64,000 nucleotides of DNA from Pseudomonas fluorescens (GTDB lineage: Bacteria; Pseudomonadota; Gammaproteobacteria; Pseudomonadales; Pseudomonadaceae): NCBI RefSeq assembly GCF_902497875.1, contig NZ_CABVHY010000008.1, positions 1 through 64,000 on the forward strand, in the 5' to 3' direction. How positions within the stretch are numbered: the first letter of the stretch is position 1; each line of letters starts with the position of its first letter. The notes under the pieces are model-generated. The model did not search any database. It was given only the letters and a program-made list of their open reading frames with translations, and had not been told where the DNA came from. Shown one piece after another: positions 17,556-25,373 of this stretch. A program made the position numbers and the translations under genes.

Positions 17556-19229
17556 TCATTCCTGGTCAATGTCTCGAGAGGATGAAGACGATGAGTTATA
17601 TCCATCGGGCTTGTTGTCTTTGATCCGTCCGCGGATCAACGCCTCGGGATGCCGGCCCAGGAAGTCGGTCAGCACCCGCACCGAACGCGCGGTCCGCTGG
17701 ACCTCATCCATGGCCTGACCAAATTGCTGGCGCTGCGGTGAATCCTCGGAAAAGCTGTCATTGGCCGAGGCCACGGTTTTCTTGGCCTGCACCAGGGTAT
17801 CGCGCATCTGCGGCAGCACTTCGCCATTGACCTGTTTGAAGGTCTTCTGCAGGTCGCCAAGGGCGCCATTGAGGTTGGCGGCAATCTGGTCGATCGGCAG
17901 CTTGCTGATCTTGTCGACCACGGCTTGCAATTGCTCCTGAAGTTTATCCAGGCTGCCCGGTATCGTTGGAATCTCCACGGGTCGTGCCGCCACGTCGAAG
18001 TTCACCGGTGTGGCGTTCGGGACAAAGTCCAGGGCGATGTAGAGTTGGCCGGTGATCAGGTTGCCGGTCCTGGCCTGGGCTCTGAGGCCCCGCGCGACGA
18101 ACTGCTCCATGACTTGTACAGCCAGGGCTTCATCGTTGGCGTCCCGGTTCTTCAACATTTTTTCATGGGCCTTACCCAGCCTGTTGGGATAAATCACGGC
18201 GCCAATGATGGTCGGGAAGCTTTTCTTGACCTCGTCATAGTCCAGGTCAACCGAGACCACCCGGCCCAGGTTCACCCCGTGAAATTCCACCGGCGCATTG
18301 ATCACCAGGCCCCGCAAGGGCTGTTCGAAGCGCATGCGGATGTAGCGTGCCTCGCCATCGGCCGGAGCCATGGCGGTTTGCTGGTCGTTGAACAGGGTGA
18401 ATCGGGTGTTTTCTTCTGCAATCACGGGATTGGGGCTGTACTTGGGCTCAACGAACGCGATCCCGCCGGCCAGAATCGAGGCCAGCGACTCGGTGTTCAC
18501 TTTCAGGCCGTCGGCGGCCAGGCTGACATCCACCCCGCTGGCGTTCCAGAATCGGCTATCGCGGGTCACGAACCGGTCGTTCGGGGCATGGATGAAGATC
18601 TGCACTTCGACGCTTTTGCCATCATCGGCGAGCTTATAGGACACCACTTCACCGACTGGAATACGCCGATAGTAGACGCTCGATCCGATATCCAGCGAGC
18701 CAAGGTCGTCGGTTCTCAGATTGTAACGGGTGCCTTGCTCACCGTAGATAATCGAAGGCGGAGTTTCCAGGCCGACAAACTTTTTTTTGGGTTTGTTCGA
18801 CTCGCTGGCATCGGCACCGATAAAGGACCCGGACAATAACGTATCGATCCCCGAGACGCCTTGGGCGCCGATGCGCGGCCGCACGACCCAGAAGCGCGTA
18901 TCTTCAGTTGCAAAGGATTTGGCGAAACCTTCGAGGTCGATGGTCACATCGACATGGCTCTGGTCCTCACGCAAGGTAATCGAGGCCACCTTGCCGATGA
19001 CCACGTTCTTGTATTTGACCTGGGTCTTGTTCGCCACCAGCCCTTCGGCCGTCAGGAAACTCACGGTAATCTGGGGTCCCGCCGTTCTTGCGTTATGGAT
19101 CACCATGGACAAGCCGACCAGGGCCGCGACAATCGGCACCAGCCACACCAGGGACACGTTGAAACGTCGACGCTTGACCTCGGGAGTACCCGGAGCCGGC
19201 GCGGCGGTGGAACTTGGATGATCAGGCAT
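17556..19229 (-). CDS. pqiB: PqiB-type MCE intermembrane transport protein
   Basis: About 557 residues. One N-terminal membrane helix (FNVSLVWLVPIVAALVGL) is followed by three MCE domains, opening roughly with ITVSFLTAEGLVANKTQVKY (near 40), LRTDDLGSLDIGSSVYYRR (near 155) and IRMRFEQPLRGLVINAPVEF (near 280). A long helical C-terminus follows (LDKLQEQLQAVVDKI and onward), as in E. coli PqiB, where the helices form a tunnel across the periplasm. The start at 19229 has AGAGG six bases upstream and overlaps the end of the preceding pqiA-type gene. Confidence 0.93.
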   Translation of the reverse strand: MPDHPSSTAAPAPGTPEVKRRRFNVSLVWLVPIVAALVGLSMVIHNARTAGPQITVSFLTAEGLVANKTQVKYKNVVIGKVASITLREDQSHVDVTIDLEGFAKSFATEDTRFWVVRPRIGAQGVSGIDTLLSGSFIGADASESNKPKKKFVGLETPPSIIYGEQGTRYNLRTDDLGSLDIGSSVYYRRIPVGEVVSYKLADDGKSVEVQIFIHAPNDRFVTRDSRFWNASGVDVSLAADGLKVNTESLASILAGGIAFVEPKYSPNPVIAEENTRFTLFNDQQTAMAPADGEARYIRMRFEQPLRGLVINAPVEFHGVNLGRVVSVDLDYDEVKKSFPTIIGAVIYPNRLGKAHEKMLKNRDANDEALAVQVMEQFVARGLRAQARTGNLITGQLYIALDFVPNATPVNFDVAARPVEIPTIPGSLDKLQEQLQAVVDKISKLPIDQIAANLNGALGDLQKTFKQVNGEVLPQMRDTLVQAKKTVASANDSFSEDSPQRQQFGQAMDEVQRTARSVRVLTDFLGRHPEALIRGRIKDNKPDGYNSSSSSSRDIDQE

Positions 19230-19836
19230 TTTCAACCTCTGCGTCCCAGATGAGCCGGGGATCAAAACTCATGGCAGCGAACATCGTCATCACCACCACC
19301 AGACCGAAAAATAGAATACCGATCCGCGGATCGATGGTACTGAGCGACTTGAATTGCACCAGGGCGGCGATCACCGCCACCACCAACACGTCGAGCATCG
19401 ACCAGTAACCGATCACTTCGATCAGCCGATAGAGTTTCGCCCGCTCGCGCATGGCCCAGCGACTGCGACGCTGGCAGGTGATCAGCAGGGTGCCGAGCAC
19501 CAGGAATTTCATGCAGGGCACTGCCACGCTGGCAATGAAAATAACCAGTGCCAGGTCCCACTCCCCTGCGATCCAGAACTCGACGATCCCGCTGAAGATG
19601 GTGTTTTCGCTGCCGCTGCCAAAGATGTCGGTATACATCACCGGCAGCACGTTGGCCGGGATGTAGAAGACCAGGCTGGCCAGCAAGAATGCCCAGGTCC
19701 GCGAAAGGCTATTGGGTTTGCGTCGATGCAGGGGCGATTCGCAACGAGCGCAGTTCGGGTCCGCTGCCGGGCAGGCCTGGCCGCAGGTATGGCACAAGGT
19801 CAGATTCAACTGGCTGGCATAGGGCGGCATGTTCAT
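19222..19836 (-). CDS. pqiA: PqiA-type inner-membrane protein, second half
   Basis: A 204-residue PqiA-domain protein. An N-terminal zinc-ribbon-like CHTCGQACPAADPNCARC is followed by four membrane segments (WAFLLASLVFYIPANVLPVM is the first, with the conserved PANxxPV motif). ATG at 19836 overlaps the stop of the upstream paralogue (TGATG), and GGAGG lies upstream. In E. coli the two PqiA domains are one protein; here they are two overlapping genes. Confidence 0.9.
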   Translation of the reverse strand: MNMPPYASQLNLTLCHTCGQACPAADPNCARCESPLHRRKPNSLSRTWAFLLASLVFYIPANVLPVMYTDIFGSGSENTIFSGIVEFWIAGEWDLALVIFIASVAVPCMKFLVLGTLLITCQRRSRWAMRERAKLYRLIEVIGYWSMLDVLVVAVIAALVQFKSLSTIDPRIGILFFGLVVVMTMFAAMSFDPRLIWDAEVENA

Positions 19837-20444
19837 CAAATGACGCCCTCCAGGTCTTTCCACAGCCTGCGGATGCCTTTACCGGAAATCAGGATGATCA
19901 GTACGGTAAGCATGGCCAGCGCCCACAATCCCACTCCCGGATGCACATCGAGCATGCCCGCGAGTTTGATGATGGCCACCAGAATACCCAGCAAACACAC
20001 TTCGAGCATGCTCCAGGGCCGCAAGTGCTCCAGGGTACGCATGCAGTTCTTGAAGCCGGGAGCCGCGCGCCCGGCCAGGGCAAAGCTGAGCACCCAGCAC
20101 GAGAGGCAGATTTGCAGGAATGGCGCAAGGATGATCGCCAGCCCCGTCACTGCCGCTATCACGCTGATCTCTCCTTGCGCCAGGGCTTGCACCGACTGCC
20201 ACAGTGTCGCCTCATTACTGAGGCCTTGGAGACTGATGGTCATGATCGGGAACGCGTTGGCGAACACAAACAACAGCGCGGCGCTGATGGACAGTGCCAG
20301 CAGTTGTTGAACGCTGAACGACTCCCCGCGATCCAGAATGGCCGCGCAACGAATGCAACGAGCCGTCTGGCCCTTGGCCAGAGGGATAGCCTTGTACACC
20401 GAGTCGCAGTGCTCGCAGATGATCCAGGCTGGAAAAGAGGTCAT
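19836..20444 (-). CDS. pqiA: PqiA-type inner-membrane protein, first half
   Basis: A 202-residue PqiA-domain protein with CEHCDSVYKAIPLAKGQTARCIRC (two CxxC pairs) followed by four membrane helices; LLFVFANAFPIMTISLQG carries the ANxFPIM motif matching the PANxxPV motif of the neighbour. It is the first gene of the four-gene pqi operon. The promoter should lie in 20445-20650. No regulator gene is adjacent. Confidence 0.9.
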   Translation of the reverse strand: MTSFPAWIICEHCDSVYKAIPLAKGQTARCIRCAAILDRGESFSVQQLLALSISAALLFVFANAFPIMTISLQGLSNEATLWQSVQALAQGEISVIAAVTGLAIILAPFLQICLSCWVLSFALAGRAAPGFKNCMRTLEHLRPWSMLEVCLLGILVAIIKLAGMLDVHPGVGLWALAMLTVLIILISGKGIRRLWKDLEGVI

Positions 20445-20975
20445 AGGCTCGATTGAGTCATAGGGAAGATCCGTTTCTCGGGACTGGATACTATTGTCTG
20501 ATTCGAGGGGCGATTTACTCTTTGGAGTCTAGTGCGGGTCGGCCTTAACGCCAGTCGGTCAGGGAACAGCTAAATCCGGGTTGTGGTTTGATCCGAAAAC
20601 CACCCCTCACCCCAGAGGGCATAGGTATCTACACATCTTTTAGGGGCTGCCAAATACTGTGGCGAGGGAGCTTGCTCCCTCGCCACAGGTGATCGTCCGA
20701 CCATAGATTTCTGTTAACTGACTGGCATTGGGGCTTGCCCCCGCTGTGGCGCACAACGGCCCCAATAAGGTTACTGCGGTCTTTCAGAAAGAACTCAGCG
20801 ACCTGTTTCAGGACTGTTGCGCCCGAGCGCGGGTCCGACAGCGTTTCGGCCTGCTGTGCTCGACTTTTTGTCGCCGGCGTGGAAATACTCTCCGAGCTGT
20901 CGCCCTCCATTATTAAAGGGACTCCGATGTGATCGCCTCCACGTACCTGCTCTGCATCAACGCGGGCAGTCCTGA
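20445..20975. other. Intergenic region with repeats only
   Basis: This 531-base gap holds no convincing gene. It contains a motif GCATAGGTATCTACACAT at 20619-20636 that recurs at 28048, the palindrome at 20657-20688, the sequence TTAACTGACTGGCATTG near 20717, and a further REP-like GGGGCTTGCCCCCGCTG near 20732. Promoters for pqiA (left) and for the DJ-1 gene (right) must lie here but are not identified. Confidence 0.6.
20657..20688. repeat. Perfect 15-bp REP-like palindrome
   Basis: CTGTGGCGAGGGAGC, two bases, then GCTCCCTCGCCACAG: a perfect inverted repeat of two 15-base arms. It is the minimal form of the GGCGAGGGRGCTTGCYCCC element whose longer versions occur at 662, 16737 and 22972. Confidence 0.85.
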
Positions 20976-21713
20976 ATGATCCTCATGCTGTTGCCCCAGT
21001 CCGACTATGACCCCACCGAGAGCAGCGTGCCCTGGCAGGCATTGCGCCAGGCCGGCATCGATGTGCGCTTCGCCACTCCCCACGGTTTGCCCGCGTATGC
21101 GGATCCACGGCTGGTCTCTATTGGCTTTGGACCCTTGAACCCGTTGCTGATGACCCGTGGCACCGATCTTGAGCACTACCAAAGCATGATCGAGGACCCG
21201 GCATTCCGTCAGCCCATGGCCTACGTCGATGTCGACCCCGCTCAATTCGAGGGCCTGCTGATTCCCGGTGGCCATGCCATCGGCATGCGCAGCTTGCTGG
21301 AGTCGGAACAGGCGCAGCGGATCGCCCTGCACTTTTTCCAGACGCAGAAACCGGTCGCCGCGGTCTGTCACGGGGTGCTACTGCTTGCCCGCACCCTGGA
21401 CTCTGATACCGGGCGCTCGGTATTGCACGGGCGCAAGGTCACGGCGCTGCTGGCAAGCATGGAGCTGCTGGCCTGGACACTGACCGCACCCCTGCTCGGT
21501 CGCTACTACCGCACCTACCCGCGGACGGTCGAGGAGGAAGTTCGAGCCACCCTGGCCCGCCCGGGCGACTTTTTGTCGGGGCCGCTTCTGCCTTTACGCG
21601 ACTCGGCCGCCAACCCGCAACGCGGCTTCGTGGTCCGCGATGGCAATCTGTTGACCGCGCGTTGGCCGGGTGACTGTCACCGCTTTGCCGCTGAATGGGT
21701 GGCGATGACATGA
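20976..21713 (+). CDS. DJ-1/PfpI (class I glutamine amidotransferase-like) family protein
   Basis: A 245-residue protein. The nucleophile elbow is PVAAVCHGVLLLAR with Cys131, and LLIPGGHAIGMRSL is the conserved loop before it. Members act as glyoxalases, deglycases or proteases; this one is longer than the 180-200 residue core, with extra sequence in the C-terminal half (TVEEEVRATLARPGDF). The stop codon overlaps the start of the serine hydrolase gene (ATGA), so the two are translationally coupled. Confidence 0.85.
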   Translation: MILMLLPQSDYDPTESSVPWQALRQAGIDVRFATPHGLPAYADPRLVSIGFGPLNPLLMTRGTDLEHYQSMIEDPAFRQPMAYVDVDPAQFEGLLIPGGHAIGMRSLLESEQAQRIALHFFQTQKPVAAVCHGVLLLARTLDSDTGRSVLHGRKVTALLASMELLAWTLTAPLLGRYYRTYPRTVEEEVRATLARPGDFLSGPLLPLRDSAANPQRGFVVRDGNLLTARWPGDCHRFAAEWVAMT

Positions 21714-22918
21714 ATCTTCCAGCCCAATGCCTGGCCGTCCTGGCGGTCTCCCTCTGCGCTTCGCTGGCCACTGGCGAAGCCCGTCAGCCCGATCTGACGG
21801 GGCGTCTCGACGGGGTAATCGAACGCGCCGTCGCCGAACAGCGAATTGTCGGCACGGTGGTGATCGTCGTGAGCGACGGTCAGGTGGTTTACCAGCGGGC
21901 CGCCGGTTTCGCCGATCGCGAGGCGGCCAGGCCGATGACCCAGGACACGATTTTCCGCCTCGCCTCCGTGACCAAGCCGATAATCTCGGCCGCAACCATG
22001 CGCCTGGTCGAGCAAGGACGGCTGTCTCTGGATGATCGAGTCAGTCGCTGGCTGCCAGAGTTTCGACCCAGACTGGCCGACGGCAGCGAACCGGACATCA
22101 GCATCGGCCAATTGCTCAACCATACCGCAGGCCTCAGTTATGGTTTGCTGGAGCCCGAGCATGGGCCTTACCGCAGCGCGGGCGTCTCGGATGGCCTGGC
22201 TGAACCGGGCACCAGCCTTGAGGAAAACCTCAAGCGCATTGCCAGCGTGCCACTGAGTTATCCGCCGGGCACCCAGTGGCGTTACTCCATGGCCACCGAT
22301 GTGCTGGGCGCAGTGTTGCAGAACGTCACAGGGCAAAGCCTGCCGGTGCTGGTCGAAGAGTTGGTCACCGGCCCGGCCCGCATGAGCGATACAGCGTTCT
22401 CGGTGCGCGATATCCAGCGCCTCTCGGCGGTGTACAGCGACGGCCACCCGGGGCCGCTACGAATGCCTGATGAGGCTGTGATCAAATCCGGCGAAAGCAG
22501 CACGCTGTTCTCCTTGAAACGGATTCTAGACCCGCAGGCCTACCCGTCAGGCGGTGCTGGCATGGCGGGGACCGCCGGCGATTTCAGCCGCTTTCTGGAA
22601 ATCCTGCGCCGGGGCGGCAAGCCGATTCTTTCGACTCGCAGCGTACAGTTGATGATGACCGATCAGGTCGGACCCCAGGCGCAGACCCAAGGCCCGGGTT
22701 GGGGCTTCGGTTACGGCTGGGCGGTGCTGGACGATCCGGCGCTGACCAAAACCCCACAGGCCAAAGGCACGATTCAGTGGGGCGGCGCCTATGGTCACAG
22801 CTGGTTTGTCGATCCGCAGGCAAAGCTGACCGTGGTAGCCCTGACCAATACCGCCTTCGAAGGGATGTCCGGGGCGTTTACGCGAGACATTCGAGATGCG
22901 GTTTATCCGGCGCAATGA
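21710..22918 (+). CDS. Exported serine hydrolase of the beta-lactamase/EstB family
   Basis: A 402-residue protein with a signal peptide (LAVLAVSLCASLATGEA). The active-site S-x-x-K is RLASVTKP (Ser86, Lys89); the second motif is WRYSMATDVLG with the Tyr; and GGAYGHSWFVDP near the end takes the place of the K-T-G motif. This pattern is typical of class-C-like esterases and peptidases rather than a resistance beta-lactamase. It is coupled to the DJ-1 gene by an ATGA overlap, so a shared role is likely but unknown. Confidence 0.87.
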   Translation: MNLPAQCLAVLAVSLCASLATGEARQPDLTGRLDGVIERAVAEQRIVGTVVIVVSDGQVVYQRAAGFADREAARPMTQDTIFRLASVTKPIISAATMRLVEQGRLSLDDRVSRWLPEFRPRLADGSEPDISIGQLLNHTAGLSYGLLEPEHGPYRSAGVSDGLAEPGTSLEENLKRIASVPLSYPPGTQWRYSMATDVLGAVLQNVTGQSLPVLVEELVTGPARMSDTAFSVRDIQRLSAVYSDGHPGPLRMPDEAVIKSGESSTLFSLKRILDPQAYPSGGAGMAGTAGDFSRFLEILRRGGKPILSTRSVQLMMTDQVGPQAQTQGPGWGFGYGWAVLDDPALTKTPQAKGTIQWGGAYGHSWFVDPQAKLTVVALTNTAFEGMSGAFTRDIRDAVYPAQ

Positions 22919-22971
22919 GGGCGGGGCCAAATACCAGTCAGTCAAGGATTTTGAGGCGAGCATCGCACCCT

Positions 22972-23103
22972 GTGGCGAGGGAGCTTGCTCCCGCTGGGGC
23001 GCGCAGCGGCCCTGAAACCTGCAAACCGGTTCTGCCAGGCACACCGCATGCGCAGGTTCTACGACTGCTGCGCAGCCGAGCGGGAGCAAGCTCCCTCGCC
23101 ACA
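22972..23103. repeat. REP-like inverted element (GGGAGCTTGCTCCC type)
   Basis: Outer arms CTGTGGCGAGGGAGCTTGCT at 22972 and GAGCAAGCTCCCTCGCCACA at 23084-23103 flank about 90 bases with internal pairing (GCGCAGCGGCC and CGACTGCTGCGC). It separates two convergent genes. The left flank carries ATACCAGTCAGTCAAGG, a variant of the tag seen beside other elements. Confidence 0.8.
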
Positions 23104-23105
23104 GG

Positions 23106-25373
23106 TTATGTGTTCGGCGTACTGACTGACCACCAGCGCGGCAGCAGTTGCTGAACCTTGGCTTCGGCGAAACGATCATCGATCAGCATTACCACACCCC
23201 GGTCTTGCTGGGTGCGGATCACCCTGCCGGCGGCCTGCACTACCTTCTGCACGCCGGGAAACAAGTAGGTGTAGTCATAACCGGCACCGAAGATCGCGGC
23301 CATGCGCTGTTTCAGCTGCTCGTTAACCGGGTTCAATTGGGCCAGCCCCAGGGTGGCGATAAAGGCGCCGATCAAGCGTGCGCCCGGCAAGTCGATGCCT
23401 TCGCCAAACGCCCCGCCGAGCACCGCAAAGCCGACGCCCTGGCTGCTGGTGGTGAATTGCTCGAGAAAGGCCTGACGCTGCCCTTCATCCATGCCGCGCG
23501 ACTGCGACCACAGGTTGATATGCGGGTATTTCTCGGCCAGCAACTGCGCCACCTGCTGCAAATAATCGAAGCTGCTGAAGAACGCCAGGTAGTTGCCCGG
23601 ACGCTGTTCAAACTGCCTGGCGATCAATTCGACGATGGGCGCCAGCGAGGCTTGTCGATGGACAAAACGGGTGGAGATCTGGCTGACGATGTGCACATCC
23701 AGCTGGTCAGCAGTGAACGGTGACTCGACATCCACCCAGACGGTGTCAGTCGGCAGCCCCAGCAAGTCCCCATAGTAGTGCCGGGGGCTCAGGGTCGCGG
23801 AAAACAGCACGCTACTGCGAGCCGCCGCCAGCCTGGGGCGGATGAAACCGGCGGGCACCACGTTGCGCAGGCACAGCTGCGACACACTGCGCCTGGCACT
23901 GAACTCGCGCTTGCTGACATCGAACAGGAACTGCTCATCAAACAGCTCGGCGACCCGGGAAAACTGCAGCGCCTCGAAATAGAAACCCTGCAGCGCACTG
24001 TCCAGCCCCTGGGGATGGTCGTTGAGGTAGTCACCGAAGGCGGCGATGCACAGCGACAGCGCTTGCAGCAGTTTTTCCGGCGTCCGGGCGTAGGCCTGGT
24101 ACGGGCGGATTTGCTCTTTGTGCAAAGCATTCCATTCACGGTTCAAGCGCTGCAAGGATTTTTTCAACGGGTCTGGAGCACTGTGGCGCACGCCGTTCAA
24201 GGTTGATTGATCAAGGCTTGCGCTGTACATCTGCCGACCGCGTTCGACCAGGTTGTGAGCCTCGTCGACCAGCACCGCGACCCGCCACTGGTTGAGCTGC
24301 GCAAGCCCGAACAGCAAGGCGCTGAAGTCGAAATAGTAGTTGTAGTCGGCAACCACCACGTCAGCCCAGCGGGCCATTTCCTGGCTCAGGTAGTAGGGGC
24401 AGACCTCATGCTTGAGCGCGATCTGACGCAACGTGCCCTGATCCCAGACCTTTGCCTGCGTGGCCTCCTGCCGGGCCGCTGGCAGACGATCATAAAAGCC
24501 CTTGGCCAAGGGGCAGGATTCGCCGTGACAGGCTTTGTCCGGGTATTCGCAGGCCTTGTCCCGCGCCACCAGCTCGAGCACCCGCAATGGCAGCTGCGGC
24601 GCGCTATGGTGGATTACCCGGGCGGCATCGAGCGCGAGTTGCCGGCCCGGGGTCTTGGCGGTGAGGAAAAACACCTTGTCCAATTGCTGCGCAGCCAATG
24701 CCTTGAGCATCGGAAACAGCGTACCCACGGTCTTGCCAATGCCGGTTGGCGCCTGGGCCATCAGGCAGCGGCCGGTACTCACCGCCTTGAACACCGATTC
24801 CGCCAGATGGCGCTGGCCCGGGCGAAAGTCGGCGTGGGGAAAACGCAATAGCTGCGCCGCCTGATTACGCGCCTCGCGATGAGCCATTTCCTGCTCGGCC
24901 CACTGTAAAAACAAGCTGCAGTGGCGATTGAAGAACAGCTCCAGCTCAACGGCGCTCCAGGCCTCCACGAACCGGGTTTCCTTTTCGCTGACGATATCGA
25001 AGTACACCAGCGCCAGGCTGATCCCGGGCAGTTGCAATTGCTGGCACATCAACCAGCCATAAATTTTCGCCTGAGCCCAGTGCAGCTGACGATGGTTGGC
25101 CGGCATGGCGTTCAGGTCGCCGCGATAGGTTTTCACTTCATCGAGCTGGTTCTGGCCGGGGTCATAGCCGTCCGCCCTGCCCCTGACCCGCAACTGCAGG
25201 TACTGGCCCTCGAGCGCGACTTCGGTTTGATAACCCGGGTTGCGCCGCGAGGCAACGGTGCGGTGGCCGACGATGCCTTCCAGCGCCGTGGGCGACGGGG
25301 TGAAGCGCAGGTCGAGATCGCCGACCTTGGCGGTGAACTCGCACAAGGCACGTACCGCGATGCTGTAGCTCAC
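23106..25373 (-). CDS. XPD/DinG-type helicase with N-terminal PD-(D/E)xK nuclease-like domain
   Basis: A 755-residue protein from GTG at 25373. The first 130 residues have RVRGRADGYDPGQNQLDEVKTY and HWAQAKIYGWLM, the pattern of RecB/Cas4-like nucleases (D, then E-x-K near residue 78). Then come Walker A APTGIGKTVGTL (near 212), four clustered cysteines (about 274-326; KACEYPDKACHGESCPL and EVCPYYLS) that should bind a 4Fe-4S cluster, the DEAH box VDEAHNLV (near 370), and C-terminal motifs including FGEGIDLPG and QAAGRVIRTQQDRG. It is a 5'-3' superfamily 2 DNA helicase by family. It starts inside the stop of the FAN1-type gene (GTGA overlap), implying coupled synthesis for DNA repair. Confidence 0.9.
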   Translation of the reverse strand: MSYSIAVRALCEFTAKVGDLDLRFTPSPTALEGIVGHRTVASRRNPGYQTEVALEGQYLQLRVRGRADGYDPGQNQLDEVKTYRGDLNAMPANHRQLHWAQAKIYGWLMCQQLQLPGISLALVYFDIVSEKETRFVEAWSAVELELFFNRHCSLFLQWAEQEMAHREARNQAAQLLRFPHADFRPGQRHLAESVFKAVSTGRCLMAQAPTGIGKTVGTLFPMLKALAAQQLDKVFFLTAKTPGRQLALDAARVIHHSAPQLPLRVLELVARDKACEYPDKACHGESCPLAKGFYDRLPAARQEATQAKVWDQGTLRQIALKHEVCPYYLSQEMARWADVVVADYNYYFDFSALLFGLAQLNQWRVAVLVDEAHNLVERGRQMYSASLDQSTLNGVRHSAPDPLKKSLQRLNREWNALHKEQIRPYQAYARTPEKLLQALSLCIAAFGDYLNDHPQGLDSALQGFYFEALQFSRVAELFDEQFLFDVSKREFSARRSVSQLCLRNVVPAGFIRPRLAAARSSVLFSATLSPRHYYGDLLGLPTDTVWVDVESPFTADQLDVHIVSQISTRFVHRQASLAPIVELIARQFEQRPGNYLAFFSSFDYLQQVAQLLAEKYPHINLWSQSRGMDEGQRQAFLEQFTTSSQGVGFAVLGGAFGEGIDLPGARLIGAFIATLGLAQLNPVNEQLKQRMAAIFGAGYDYTYLFPGVQKVVQAAGRVIRTQQDRGVVMLIDDRFAEAKVQQLLPRWWSVSTPNT

